From positions 14,337,867 through 14,401,866 of the forward strand of contig CM036754.1 of NCBI GenBank assembly GCA_020796225.1: a stretch of 64,000 nucleotides of DNA, read 5' to 3'. A model generated the notes under the pieces. The model did no database searches, was not told the origin of the DNA, and saw only the letters and a list, made by a program, of their open reading frames with translations. A program made the translations under genes and the position numbers. Source of the stretch: Arion vulgaris. Its lineage: Eukaryota > Mollusca > Gastropoda > Stylommatophora > Arionidae. Shown one piece after another: positions 33,901 through 38,440 of the stretch. Position 1 is the first letter of the stretch. Each line of letters starts with the position of its first letter.

Positions 33901-35866
33901 GCAGGTGGAACAAGAGATAAGGAGCAGAAGGTGGCGATGGATAGGACATACACTGAGGAAACACCCTAACAGCATCACGAGACAGGCTCTCCGATGGAAC
34001 CCCAGGGCAATAGAGGTAAGGAAGAACAGAAACACCTGAAGGTGGGAGCTGGAAACGGAATGTAAGAAAATGGGGATAGAGTGGAGAGATCTGGAAAAGA
34101 TGGCCTTGGATAGGCGGGCTTGGAAGGCCTTGGTTGCGGACTTGGAAGGCCTTGGTTGCGGACTTATGCTTCCCTAGGGGCGAAGGGTGAGGAATAACAT
34201 ATACAATTAGACAATAAATTGTATATGTTCTATCTGCTGTATAAGAAGTGAATGTCTTCACTTCTGTTGTATACTTTGCTTGATAAAGGTCTTTCGGTTG
34301 AAACATCGCTGTACGTTGGTTTTGTACTTTGTAAAACTACAGTACTTTGTTTTATGTGTTTTGCAATTGCTATATAGTTTTACTGCAGTCTTCCTTAATA
34401 TCGATGTCATAGCAACAGATTTGTATGTGAATTTTGCTGCAAATTCATGAAGAATTGATAAATGCTACTGAAATCAAGGAGGCAATCTGTTCCCTGATAA
34501 TCAATACGCTAGCAGACAATGTCTACATTACTGAAGAAATGCTCAAAGAAGCTGACACGAATTTTGACAAATGAAGTTGTTAGTATTAACTTTGGAGAGA
34601 GTAGTAACATATCTTCTTCTTTGTGTTATTTTGTTATTTATCTTCTTTACGACCAAATTTAATCACTCTTTGTGATATGTTTGATTTTGCCAAGAACGTG
34701 TATACGTTGCACATTGGTTTGGTAGACCCCTAAACGTATAGACTTCTACATGTTTAGGACATGTACATCCGACTTCAGCTAAACCTCCTTAGTCGCCACT
34801 TACGACATGCATGGCAGGTAACAGTGGTTCTATTCTTTACATCCCAAATTTTGGCCCCGGTAACCACTCGGGCGAGTAGTAACATATTTTGTAAGGTTAA
34901 CTTGAGAGAGAGAGAGAGAGAGAGTAGTGACATATTGAGAGATAGAAGATAATTCAAGCGATGATGTTGTTGTTTATACAGATGTGTCTGTACATCGTGG
35001 TGAGAAGTCAGGCTGGGGTTCCTTGGCTAGTGTGTATGGTAGGGTTGTTGCAGAGCGAAATAGAGCATACAGGACAACTACATCCAGTATGAGGATGAAA
35101 GTTAAGGCTGTTATTGTTGCCTTCCATTGGCTCTCTGGGACTCTTTACCGGGGCTGTTGTTGTTTCTCACTCTCAGTCAATGCTTCAGAAGATCCAGTAT
35201 GCGGTATGAGTGGATGTCGTCTATAGAGGTTTCCAACTCCAGAGACTCATGTGAATCTACTGTCCTGGTCTTGTGGGTGTTCGTGCCAACAAGAGAGTAG
35301 ACATGCTTACATCAAAAGCATCATTTGCTGGGGAGCTTAGGATGGATAAGTGGGAATGTTCTTTGGTCTCTTAGCAACCTACTGTTGGATGGGGACACTA
35401 ACATTGACGTTGAATCAATCCATCGATTTAGGGAGTTTGGAATTACACGTTGTACAAGTAGAGATGGATGCTTGGGGGGCAGAGAGAGAAGTGTGTTTAA
35501 CCAGCGAGCCATAGGAACCATTAGTATGCATATTGCCTTCAACATCTGTTGGGGCAGACCGAGCACCTAAGGGTCTGCCCGGAGTGCTGTTTTGTGAGTT
35601 CAGTAACCAACCAATTGACATATTTGATTAGGTTTAACTTGAAAGAGAGAGTGAGTAGTGACATGTTTTGTTGACATTGATTGACAATCTGCTCCTCAGC
35701 ATCAGCCAATGATGAACTGTGGGGTATCAATACAGAGGGTCAACTCATGCAGTGTAGTGTCCGACACTTGACCAGGCAACAAGACCAGATTTCAGATCAA
35801 TATGTAGCAGCTGGCACTAGTCTCAACAGATCCATCTCTGAGGATGTAGACTGGGAGATTGTCTGA
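816..35866 (+). CDS. TECPR2: TECPR2 (tectonin beta-propeller repeat protein 2), 16 exons, 5' partial
   Basis: Spliced CDS: 816-947, 1896-2059, 5972-6414, 8772-8958, 9565-9833, 14347-14460, 15031-16318, 19352-19567, 21622-21760, 26309-26507, 28627-28716, 28952-29173, 29668-29858, 30098-30188, 32700-32849, 35700-35866. The sum is 4062 nt, 1353 codons plus TGA, with all junction phases consistent. Layout: remaining WD40 blades (residues about 1-250), a charged and Ser/Thr-rich disordered middle (250-760) with a Lys-rich patch near 430, then TECPR repeats with recurring W-A-I/L motifs (760-1330), and a C-terminal DWEIV like the vertebrate LC3-interacting motif. Human TECPR2 has 1411 residues, of which roughly the first 160 correspond to exons left of this window. 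Known role of the family: cytosolic scaffold binding ATG8 proteins and supporting COPII export and autophagosome-lysosome traffic. Assignment rests on collinear similarity over the whole length. Confidence 0.95.
1120..1470 (-). repeat. Dispersed repeat of unknown class
   Basis: Segment around CGCTATGAATTCAGACGTAG (1226-1320) recurs at 37545-37660. The open frame across it has no recognisable protein. Probably a TE remnant. Confidence 0.4.
1528..1868. repeat. 38-bp tandem repeat, about 9 copies
   Basis: Unit contains GTTCTAAGTTACAAGTTTGA and GCTTGTCTGATGCTTGAT. The array ends 27 bp before the exon B start, so it abuts the acceptor polypyrimidine tract. Confidence 0.95.
1896..2059 (+). CDS. 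TECPR2: TECPR2 exon B (WD40 blade)
   Basis: Acceptor CTCTTCCAG|GGTCAG, donor AAAAC|GTTAGT (phase 2). Encodes residues 45-99 including [15 protein letters not shown] and IGTQDRK, the conserved segment before the FGACFIP motif. The last codon (Thr) is completed by the A that opens exon C. Confidence 0.93.
2405..2575. repeat. About 53-bp tandem repeat, 3 copies
   Basis: Unit AAACCACTGTGAGGTTTCAT followed by CAGCAGCATCATAAGTCC. Intronic. Confidence 0.85.
2620..2800. repeat. About 82-bp tandem duplication
   Basis: Two full and one partial copies sharing GACCTCCTTAGTCGTCTTCT and TGTTTCTGTAGCTGTTTG. The core resembles the reverse complement of SINE family A2. Confidence 0.75.
3062..3317 (-). mobile_element. 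SINE family B copy
   Basis: 3' tail at the left (CTTCTTCTTC), body with GAGCGATTGTAGGTTGTGCC and TACTAGGATACC, head with GGGGCCCCGGCACCAC at the right. Other copies: 23018-23257, 27638-27897, 53050-53279. Confidence 0.8.
3471..3905 (-). mobile_element. SINE family C copy, near full length
   Basis: Tail (GATAGGATCATCATCATTGC) at left; tRNA-like head at right, where the minus strand carries GGTTCAATCCC, a good box B. Other copies: 11395-12480 (interrupted), 21886-22277, 31700-32055, 52586-53480 (interrupted). Confidence 0.8.
3906..5860. repeat. 17-20 bp tandem array, about 1.95 kb
   Basis: Two interspersed unit types, CAACATCTTGTCTCTGCTGT and CAACATCTACTGTCTGT, with CCTCACCATC variants. All + frames are open for long distances because the units lack stops. 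Not coding: it lies between exons B and C, whose phases join without it. Confidence 0.95.
5861..5945 (+). repeat. Intron-end segment shared with 8655-8760
   Basis: GTCAACATATATGACAATGA through GTTGAACAATGTACATAGCA is about 85% identical to 8670-8755. Each copy lies just upstream of an exon acceptor (exons C and D). Confidence 0.85.
5972..6414 (+). CDS. TECPR2: TECPR2 exon C (end of WD40 propeller)
   Basis: Acceptor CCTATTTCAG|ATCTGG, donor AAAG|GTATGT; phase 2 to 1. Encodes residues 99-247 with [11 protein letters not shown] and [16 protein letters not shown], the most recognisable N-terminal block of TECPR2. It closes the propeller with [15 protein letters not shown]. Confidence 0.95.
6465..8190. 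repeat. 36-bp tandem array, about 47 copies
   Basis: Unit TGTCTAGGTAGTTGCTACTG plus TATGGCGATGTTGTCA; variants with AATTGTTGCTG, two 39-bp units near 7370-7470. Period divisible by 3 leaves 613- and 570-codon frames open on both strands, giving a 12-residue repeat. Intronic, starts 50 nt after the exon C donor. Confidence 0.97.
8191..8660. other. Intron sequence without recognised feature
   Basis: Between the 36-bp array and the duplicated intron-end segment. Degenerate GTCTGTCAACATC units persist at 8320-8345, hinting that the array upstream of exon C once extended or was copied here. Confidence 0.5.
8772..8958 (+). CDS. TECPR2: TECPR2 exon D (linker)
   Basis: Acceptor TGTCTTTTAG|CTCAAG, donor TGTCAG|GTAAGG; phase 1 to 2. 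Encodes residues 247-309, a Val/Ala/Pro start followed by a Lys/Glu-rich stretch and [18 protein letters not shown]. This linker is poorly conserved; assignment depends on phase and splice-site fit. Confidence 0.85.
9009..9150 (+). mobile_element. SINE family A2, 5' part
   Basis: TTGAGTGGTTACCGTAGCCC head, GTAAAGAATAGAACCACTGT, then GCGTGGAGTTAGCTACCCCA. The last block distinguishes A2 from family A. Confidence 0.7.
9151..9564. repeat. 76-bp tandem repeat, 5-6 copies
   Basis: Unit begins GATTTCAGACATCAATCTAC and includes GTTAACTGCCAGTAATTG. The final unit terminates in TGTGTATGTTTCAG, the exon E acceptor, so the functional splice site lies in the array. Confidence 0.93.
9565..9833 (+). CDS. 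TECPR2: TECPR2 exon E (disordered linker)
   Basis: Acceptor TATGTTTCAG|AAACAA, donor GTCCAG|GTTTGT; phase 2 to 1. Encodes residues 309-399, low-complexity Ser/Thr/Pro/Val. The acceptor lies inside the last unit of a 76-bp tandem array. Confidence 0.82.
9834..10310. other. Intron sequence without recognised feature
   Basis: No exon, RNA gene or known repeat seen. Confidence 0.5.
10311..10600. repeat. 98-bp tandem repeat, 3 copies
   Basis: Unit with GTGTGCATTGCTTGTCTGTA and CAGTATAGAGTCCTGCTTCT. Confidence 0.9.
10601..11390. other. AT-rich intron sequence, nothing recognised
   Basis: No convincing repeat or reading frame. Confidence 0.5.
11479..11817 (-). mobile_element. SINE family A2 inserted in SINE C
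   Basis: Head at the right (minus strand GAGTGGTTACAGGGGCCC); contains the A2 block TTGGGTAGCTAGCCCTACAC. Flanks CACAGAGATCT / CACAAAGATCT look like a target duplication. Confidence 0.65.
11941..12288 (+). mobile_element. 5'-truncated LINE tail inserted in SINE C, 11-bp TSD
   Basis: Encodes [20 protein letters not shown] and [18 protein letters not shown], the WFGH-RM and GRPRKRW tail of LINE polyproteins. TGGTTTTGCAG at 11930-11940 and 12289-12299 is the target duplication; the element ends AGAGAAGAAG. Confidence 0.85.
12480..14218. repeat. 75-78 bp tandem array, about 23 copies, derived from a SINE head
   Basis: Unit: GGAATGTAACCTTTTGGGGT, GATAGGTGAGCACCTTACTT, CATGCCACAGACTGTCTC. The first unit is the tRNA-like head of the adjacent SINE C (compare 3840-3905: ACCTTTGGAATGAGAGGTGA). 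Around 12950-13095 many scattered single-base gaps occur. Confidence 0.9.
14224..14242. repeat. (TA)n microsatellite
   Basis: TATATATATATATATA following a CT-rich tract. Confidence 0.9.
14347..14460 (+). CDS. TECPR2: TECPR2 exon F (basic patch)
   Basis: Acceptor TTTGTTTGCAG|ACAGTC, donor AAGAAG|GTATGA; phase 1 to 1. Encodes residues 399-437 ending in [11 protein letters not shown], which corresponds in position and composition to the poly-lysine patch in the middle of vertebrate TECPR2. Confidence 0.88.
14480..14820. repeat. AG-rich imperfect repeats
   Basis: Recurring GAGAAGATTATGTAAGGAAA and GGTGAGAGAAAGATAGATGA, 20 nt after the exon F donor. Confidence 0.75.
14845..14945. repeat. 36-bp tandem repeat, 3 copies
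   Basis: ACTAATATGTGACAGTTATA units shortly before exon G. Confidence 0.85.
15031..16318 (+). CDS. TECPR2: TECPR2 exon G (long disordered exon and first TECPR repeats)
   Basis: Acceptor TTGTTTCTAG|CATTGT, donor GCCTG|GTAAGC; phase 1 to 2. Encodes residues 437-866. About 300 residues are Ser/Thr/Asp-rich and disordered. Then [11 protein letters not shown] and [18 protein letters not shown] open the C-terminal tectonin propeller, followed by [13 protein letters not shown]. At 1288 nt it is the largest coding exon of this gene seen here and is free of inserted repeats. Confidence 0.95.
16785..16885 (-). mobile_element. LINE 3' coding tail
   Basis: Minus strand reads [20 protein letters not shown], the terminal motif (D-W-E-LCSTRSEE) of many LINE ORF2 proteins. 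Confidence 0.65.
17012..17281 (-). mobile_element. LINE fragment (post-RT region)
   Basis: Minus strand: [18 protein letters not shown], then [12 protein letters not shown] and WRWVGFTLR. Same family as 33287-34193. Confidence 0.8.
17282..17720 (+). mobile_element. LINE fragment (post-RT region to end)
   Basis: Frames give [19 protein letters not shown], then [37 protein letters not shown]. Lies back to back with the preceding minus-strand fragment; ends at a (GA)n tract. Confidence 0.8.
17780..18510. repeat. 98-bp tandem array with 7 copies of the exon H acceptor region
   Basis: Unit contains CCCATACTGTCCAG followed by GTTTCTTATGTACAAAGA (three copies) or ATTTCTTATG (four). AG positions end at 17880, 17978, 18076, 18174, 18272, 18370, 18468. 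The genuine acceptor at 19351 is TCCATACTGTCCAG|GTTTGTGATGTACAATG. Confidence 0.93.
18541..19290. repeat. 82-bp tandem array, 9 copies of the 5' part of exon H
   Basis: Unit: TGATGTAAAATGAGGATGTC, ATGATGCAGATAAGGTTGTC, CCTAGAGAGACCTTGCTACA, AGTC. Exon H has TACAATGGTGATGTC in place of TAAAATGAGGATGTC, so the copies carry a stop. The last copy (19215-19285) is closest to the exon (AGAGAAGG, GAGGCCATGC). The first copy keeps an acceptor (AG 18555-18556). Confidence 0.93.
19352..19567 (+). CDS. TECPR2: TECPR2 exon H (TECPR repeat)
   Basis: Acceptor ATACTGTCCAG|GTTTGT, donor ATACCAG|GTAAGA; phase 2 to 2. Encodes residues 866-938 with [15 protein letters not shown] and [19 protein letters not shown], a canonical TECPR unit. 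The acceptor and first ~65 bases are repeated many times upstream (17793-19290). Confidence 0.95.
19800..19990 (+). mobile_element. LINE tail fragment
   Basis: Frames give [20 protein letters not shown] and [11 protein letters not shown], matching the LRWLGH-RM-DGRIPKDLLYGEL-GR tail of LINE elements; stops present. Confidence 0.65.
20036..20400 (-). repeat. Possible DNA-transposon or TE remnant
   Basis: A 113-codon minus-strand frame with no recognised domain. Contains TTTATACAGGGTGTTCAAGA on the minus strand, a sequence style seen at transposon termini. Class unknown. Confidence 0.3.
20405..20625 (+). mobile_element. tRNA-derived SINE (family G)
   Basis: tRNA-like head with box B GCGGTTCAAGTCCGCGC and a stem CCCGCCTGCC; then GCACCGAACTGAAGG and GCATCGAGCCAAAGAGC. 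Single copy seen. Confidence 0.6.
20640..21110. other. Intron sequence, nothing recognised
   Basis: No splice-supported exon or known repeat. Confidence 0.45.
21228..21545 (-). mobile_element. LINE 3' end, Cys/His domain
   Basis: Minus strand [33 protein letters not shown], then [18 protein letters not shown] in another frame: the C-terminal domain after RNase H. Confidence 0.8.
21622..21760 (+). CDS. TECPR2: TECPR2 exon I (TECPR repeat)
   Basis: Acceptor TTCTCTAACAG|GGAGGT, donor TGGCAG|GTAGGT; phase 2 to 0. Encodes residues 938-984 with [19 protein letters not shown] and ends RRLWWQ, matching the conserved HWWQV junction of vertebrate TECPR2. Confidence 0.94.
21886..22277 (+). mobile_element. 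SINE family C copy
   Basis: TCTCAATGTAGATGAGATGG, GTTGAGCATATGAAAAAACT, ending GAGATTGGAGCACACATAGT and CAATCAATCAATC. Adjoins the next LINE. Confidence 0.75.
22262..22735 (-). mobile_element. LINE 3' end, Cys/His domain, (GAA)n tail
   Basis: Minus strand [40 protein letters not shown], then [19 protein letters not shown], and a 3' tail of GAAGAAGAAGA. Truncated at the 5' end. Confidence 0.85.
23018..23257 (+). mobile_element. SINE family B copy with 10-bp TSD
   Basis: Bounded by GTTGTTCTTG at 23008-23017 and 23258-23267. Head CGCCTGTATGGTGCTAGG, body GCCTACTTGTAGGTGCATAA, tail TTTGAAGAA. Confidence 0.85.
23296..23522. repeat. 37-bp tandem repeat, 6 copies
   Basis: GATTGAATGTTGTTTGTTTC plus TGATGCTAGACTTGCTT, directly left of the 45-bp array. 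Confidence 0.93.
23545..26332. repeat. 45-bp tandem array: 62 copies of the exon J splice junction
   Basis: Each unit is TAATATCTTGTTCATGTCCAG (intron end) plus GTACCTCTCAGCGAGTACATCATG (first 24 exon bases, in this evidence split by type): acceptor CAG, then VPLSEYIM, then TAA. First unit AG at 23564-23565, last (true exon) at 26307-26308: 61 steps of 45 bp less one 2-bp deletion near 23890. Variants: GCGAG/GTGAG/GCAAG, TGTAAT/TATAAT, CCAGG/CCTGG. Confidence 0.97.
26309..26507 (+). CDS. TECPR2: TECPR2 exon J (TECPR region)
   Basis: Acceptor TTCATGTCCAG|GTACCT, donor GTCCAAG|GTAAGC; phase 0 to 1. Encodes residues 985-1051: [17 protein letters not shown] then [24 protein letters not shown] follows the WWQ of exon I, as in vertebrates. 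The exon start is the last of 62 tandem copies of the same junction; only this copy continues into coding sequence. Confidence 0.93.
26650..26895 (-). mobile_element. LINE tail fragment
   Basis: Minus strand reads [20 protein letters not shown] with stops, the same tail as at 51865-52210 and 11941-12288. Confidence 0.65.
27105..27345 (-). mobile_element. LINE tail fragment
   Basis: Minus strand reads [22 protein letters not shown], the GRP-TW-R tail; similar to 56290-56390. Confidence 0.65.
27638..27897 (-). mobile_element. SINE family B copy
   Basis: Tail CTTCTTCTTTAAATGC at left, GAGCGATTGTACGTTGTGCC in the body, head CCCGGCACCACATGGGCG at right. Confidence 0.8.
27898..28190. other. Intron sequence with a partial foldback-family segment
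   Basis: 28088-28110 (TAGTTTTACTGCAGTCTTC) matches the end of the inverted-repeat family at 34375-34396; the rest is unrecognised. Confidence 0.4.
28192..28428 (+). mobile_element. SINE family A, full length
   Basis: TCTGAGCGGTTACCGGGGCC head; GTAAGAGGCGAGTAAGGAGG; CCAATGTGCAACGTATACAC; AAGAGTGATTAAAATTTGTC; 3' end AACGAACGCGAAGA. Confidence 0.85.
28627..28716 (+). CDS. TECPR2: TECPR2 exon K
   Basis: Acceptor TGTTACTAG|GTTACC, donor GACTGGG|GTAAAG; phase 1 to 1. Encodes residues 1051-1081 ([18 protein letters not shown]). The small size and phase fit between J and L support it. The donor has G at position -1 and A at +4, an acceptable site. Confidence 0.85.
28750..28950. repeat. Short tandem repeats with a duplicated exon L acceptor
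   Basis: GTGTCATGTTTGTATACACA units. 28806-28849 repeats TGTTTATGTTTTCTC-TTGCCAG|GTCTAATCTGGGCTCAACATG-type junction sequence (given in parts: intron end, then 21 exon bases) found at 28929-28972. Confidence 0.9.
28952..29173 (+). CDS. TECPR2: TECPR2 exon L (TECPR repeat)
   Basis: Acceptor TCTTTGCCAG|GTCTAA, donor CAACTAG|GTGAGG; phase 1 to 1. Encodes residues 1081-1155 with [32 protein letters not shown] and [14 protein letters not shown] second copy of the acceptor lies 123 bp upstream (AG at 28827-28828). Confidence 0.94.
29275..29625. repeat. 33-bp tandem repeat, 8-9 copies
   Basis: TAGTGTTGACATCAATTTTC plus TCTGTACATATCC, between exons L and M. Confidence 0.93.
29668..29858 (+). CDS. 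TECPR2: TECPR2 exon M (TECPR repeat)
   Basis: Acceptor GTAATGTCTAG|GTGATG, donor TGGATG|GTAGGT; phase 1 to 0. Encodes residues 1155-1218 with [15 protein letters not shown] and [10 protein letters not shown], aligned with the vertebrate repeat that ends in PAWIMIEPP. Confidence 0.93.
30098..30188 (+). CDS. TECPR2: TECPR2 exon N (TECPR repeat)
   Basis: Acceptor CATGTTTGCAG|GTGTGG, donor GTGCCAG|GTATTA; phase 0 to 1. Encodes residues 1219-1249: [20 protein letters not shown] then PIGQEW. Confidence 0.93.
30650..31475. repeat. 54-57 bp tandem array, 15 copies
   Basis: GATCTGAGACAATGAGTGTA, GTAACTTTATATTATGCTAC, TAGTTGACAATCAA; some units carry an extra GTA. Confidence 0.95.
31700..32055 (+). 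mobile_element. SINE family C copy
   Basis: ATCTCAGTGTAGGTGAGATC, TTCAAGTTGAGCATTTAAAA, ending GAAAGAGATTGGAGCACACA and CCTATCAATCAAT. The 39-bp array starts immediately after its tail. Confidence 0.8.
32066..32655. repeat. 39-bp tandem array, 15 copies
   Basis: GTTAACATTGACAATAGACT plus GTTGCCATGTGTCAGATCT. Period divisible by 3, so several frames stay open; lies 45 bp before exon O. Confidence 0.95.
32700..32849 (+). CDS. TECPR2: TECPR2 exon O (TECPR repeat)
   Basis: Acceptor GCTTCTTGCAG|GTATAC, donor ATATCAG|GTATGT; phase 1 to 1. Encodes residues 1249-1299 with [20 protein letters not shown] and GNYWKKIPG, nearly identical in pattern to the vertebrate YWKKIPG block. Confidence 0.95.
32940..33180 (-). 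mobile_element. tRNA-derived SINE (family D)
   Basis: Minus strand head GTCTGTAGCTCAAGCGGTAG (box A) and GGTTCAAACCAC (box B). Second copy at 48105-48345. Confidence 0.75.
33287..34193 (+). mobile_element. LINE insertion, RT to post-RT region, 15-bp TSD
   Basis: Target duplication ATAACATATACAATT at 33272-33286 and 34194-34208. Encodes [20 protein letters not shown] (RT catalytic FADD box), [20 protein letters not shown], then [32 protein letters not shown] and [14 protein letters not shown]. 5'-truncated; several stops and frameshifts, so inactive. Confidence 0.92.
34613..34873 (-). mobile_element. SINE family A, full length, 14-bp TSD
   Basis: GAGTAGTAACATAT at 34599-34612 and 34874-34887 brackets the element. 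Minus strand: head CCCGAGTGGTTACCGGGGCC, 3' end CACAAAGAAG. Gives the exact family A boundaries (261 bp). Confidence 0.92.
34950..35605 (+). mobile_element. LINE RNase H domain and C-terminus
   Basis: [20 protein letters not shown] opens an RNase H fold (usual motif YTDGS), followed by [13 protein letters not shown] (active-site E replaced). Then, after a frameshift, [20 protein letters not shown] and [14 protein letters not shown]. Decayed; ends just before TECPR2 exon P. Confidence 0.82.
35700..35866 (+). CDS. TECPR2: TECPR2 terminal exon P with stop and putative LIR
   Basis: Acceptor CTGCTCCTCAG|CATCAG, phase 1; stop TGA at 35864-35866. Encodes residues 1299-1353, [17 protein letters not shown] through DVDWEIV-stop. 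W-E-I-V with a preceding acidic residue fits the [WFY]xx[LIV] LC3-interacting motif, found at the same terminal position in vertebrate TECPR2 (WEVI). Confidence 0.95.
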
Positions 35867-36143
35867 TATTCTTGTTCATATCTGAGAGAGACTGATGGGA
35901 GACAGAAGGGAGAGAGTGCGAAAGAGAAAAAGAGAGACAAAGAGAGATGTGGGAGAGAAAGATAGAGAGTATATGACATTGTAGTCATATTTGAGAGAGA
36001 GACGAGAGAGAGTATCTGACATTGTATGTATTTATGTATGTTGTAGTAGTGATGATTATGTTCATCAAGATGTTACAATATTTGACCATTTGGTCATTTT
36101 GTTACCAACTTTAGGCACAAAAATCCAGTCCATGTCTTGGGCA

Positions 36144-36149
36144 AATAAA
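36144..36149 (+). promoter_or_regulatory. Candidate TECPR2 poly(A) signal
   Basis: AATAAA about 280 nt after the TECPR2 stop codon, the first canonical hexamer noticed downstream. It would give a short 3' UTR of AG-rich sequence. Not confirmed by any cleavage evidence. Confidence 0.45.
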
Positions 36150-36334
36150 CAAATAGTAAACATTAATCAACAGTTTTTAGCTCTGTATGGCTACTTTTAT
36201 TCAGTGTACAAGTAATTTTATGTAGTATTCAGGTACTGATGTACAGCGCTGTGTAATTGTTTACTGTGTTCAGATGTCCTTTGCACAGTGCTGTGTAATT
36301 CTCTGCAGTATATATATATAAAGAATCACCAACA

Positions 36335-36640
36335 TCAGCATAAGAAAGAAAGTTGGCACAAAACCTTGCTTGAATTACATAGAGAAACAAAGAATGAAGT
36401 GGTTTGGCCACTTAATAAGAGTGCATCCAAACTCCACAGTATACAGTCTTCTACAACAGAACATCGGAAAGAAGGCAAGAGGAAGACCACGGAAAGGATG
36501 GTTAGATGGTGTAGCAGAATCCTGTGAAAGAGCAAAATAACAATCACACAAGCCACCAGAACAGTGCAAGACAAAAACAGAAAACCACGACACTTGGCAA
36601 CAACCCGGTAGCAGTGTGACGACAAAAGAAGAAGAAGAAG
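36335..36640 (+). mobile_element. LINE tail fragment
   Basis: CLNYIEKQRMKWFGHLIRVH then KKARGRPRKGWLDGVAESCE, ending GAAGAAGAAGAAGA. Confidence 0.75.
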
Positions 36641-37410
36641 ATATATATATATGTGTGTGTTAGTCAAAGTAATTTGGACACACCATCTGTGCTGGTAATG
36701 CTGACACGACAAGGTGATATGTCACTGACATAAGTAATTTCCCTTAGGTCTTGTATGTCTATGACAGAGAGACATTCTTGAGGTCTATCTTCCTGTCCTG
36801 TTTTCTATTGTCAAGTTTCTAGTTTCACAGACTTTGCTTCTGTGTACAACTTTAAGACTGTCCAAGAATAAATTCTCAGTGACTGCCTGTTGCACAAACT
36901 CTCAGTGATCTCATAGACATTGCTCCTGTAACTAGTGATCTCACAGATGTTAACTCTGTGAGACCAACCATATATTGAGAGATTCTCTTTGAAATGTTAT
37001 CTTTAATTAGAGAAATATGAGTCTGTGTCCAAGATATACATGTACTTATTTATGTATGAATATTTGTAATCAAGATTCACTGAGCACACTCTGTAATAAT
37101 AATAATAATGATGATGTTATTGATGATGTTGTTGACGATGGTGACTACTTTCTTATTGTGATATCAGCTGTGAGGGAATAAGTACAGATTTGTCAATAAT
37201 ATTTCTGCAACGTGACATCAAGTTTGTCAAAAAAGAAAACACAACAATATGAACATTGAACACCAACATCAGGAATGAGCAACTATTCTTGTTTCAAGGA
37301 GCAGATGTAGAATTATGCAGTTGGTCATTGGTTTCAAGTTGTACAAAACAGCAACATTTCATGCTAAACATGGTACAACCATATTTCATTATAACATATA
37401 TTTTAGTTAC
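36641..37410. other. Intergenic sequence with (AAT/GAT)n runs
   Basis: A trinucleotide tract AATAATAATAATGATGATG at 37096; otherwise nothing recognised. Confidence 0.45.
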
Positions 37411-37515
37411 CTACACAACCAATGTGCAACGTATACACGTTCTTGGCAAAGATCAAACATATCACAAAGAGTGATTAAAATTGGTCGTAAAGAACGAACG
37501 CAAAGAAGAAGATTA
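37411..37515 (+). mobile_element. SINE family A, 3' part only
   Basis: CCAATGTGCAACGTATACAC to AACGAACGCAAAGAAGAAGA. The 5' half is missing; 37545-37660 beyond it is the repeat shared with 1226-1320. Confidence 0.8.
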
Positions 37516-37689
37516 TAACATATCTTATCGTTATCTTGTATTCGTCCGCTATGAATTCAGGTGTAGTATGGCACTTCTGACTGATTTTTTCGTGAAGGTC
37601 TACTTTCTTTATTATCAGCTCACCATACAGGCTTGCCGTCTCTGTCTTCAGATGTATTATAACATAGCTGATTTGAAAACTAAATTACA

Positions 37690-38140
37690 AATAATATGAA
37701 CACATTATCATGTCACGGAGATGACACTTCATCTATTATGACAGTATTTCAATATAAGAAGAACAACTAAAATGAGAAATATTGATCGGTACAGTTTGGT
37801 ATCAATAAGAAGATTGATCTTGTGTCTCTTCATACTTGATAATCAGCTCTACTATGTGACATATTGAGATGATTTGAACAAGTTTTTCAAATAAGTATTG
37901 GTATTTGTGTTTTGTGACTTGACAGAATTCATTCTGGAGTTAATATTTTCACAAACATAAATGCTTTCAAAAAGTTTCATGTTTAGGTGCCATATCTCCA
38001 ACCTTATTATACTTGTCGGCTCAAATATGGCGCTAGCAAAATTCTGTCCAAGAATTGTCCTTGGCTTTCATTTTCAAGTTAGTCTTCTCTTGTCAGTTAA
38101 CAGTCTCCATTTGCAGTGATAATGTGACTGTGTTCACATC
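37690..38140. other. Intergenic sequence, nothing recognised
   Basis: AT-rich, no supported feature. Confidence 0.45.
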
Positions 38141-38149
38141 GACATCAAA

Positions 38150-38440
38150 TCATCACCATCAAGTAGCTTGTCCCTTCCTGAACTTGGCTCCCATGACAGC
38201 AGTCCTGAAAAACTCTCTGTTCTGTGCAAGTTGGCAAGGCTCAGCAAGATATTCTCAGATCATCAATGACATCTTGCACCCATCATCTTCTAGGTCTTCC
38301 TCTTGTTCTTCTTCTAGGCACCTTTCCTGCCAAAATTATTTTCTCTAGGCACTCTTGTCGTTTAATGTGCTTGAAATATTTAATTTCCTTGTTTTTATGC
38401 TTTGTGATAGCCAACTCTCTTTAATATCAAACCGTTGCAG
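38150..38440 (-). mobile_element. LINE tail fragment
   Basis: Minus strand IKYFKHIKRQECLEKIILAG then RRRTRGRPRRWVQDVIDD, matching the HI-R-LEK-IL-GK---RGRPR-W tail of LINE proteins. Confidence 0.78.

Larger units (their letters stand above)
32876..34396. repeat. Inverted-repeat composite interrupted by a LINE
   Basis: Outer arms 32876-32926 and 34315-34372 and inner arms 33210-33290 / 34205-34290 are reverse complements (shared GTACTTTGTAAAACTACAGT; ATAAATTGTATATGTT). Same family as 361-712. Confidence 0.8.

Noticed and set aside
34971..35226. Functional RNase H gene
   Set aside because: YTDVSV lacks the usual G, the later catalytic region is frameshifted, and it matches a LINE domain with a second decayed copy at 48740.
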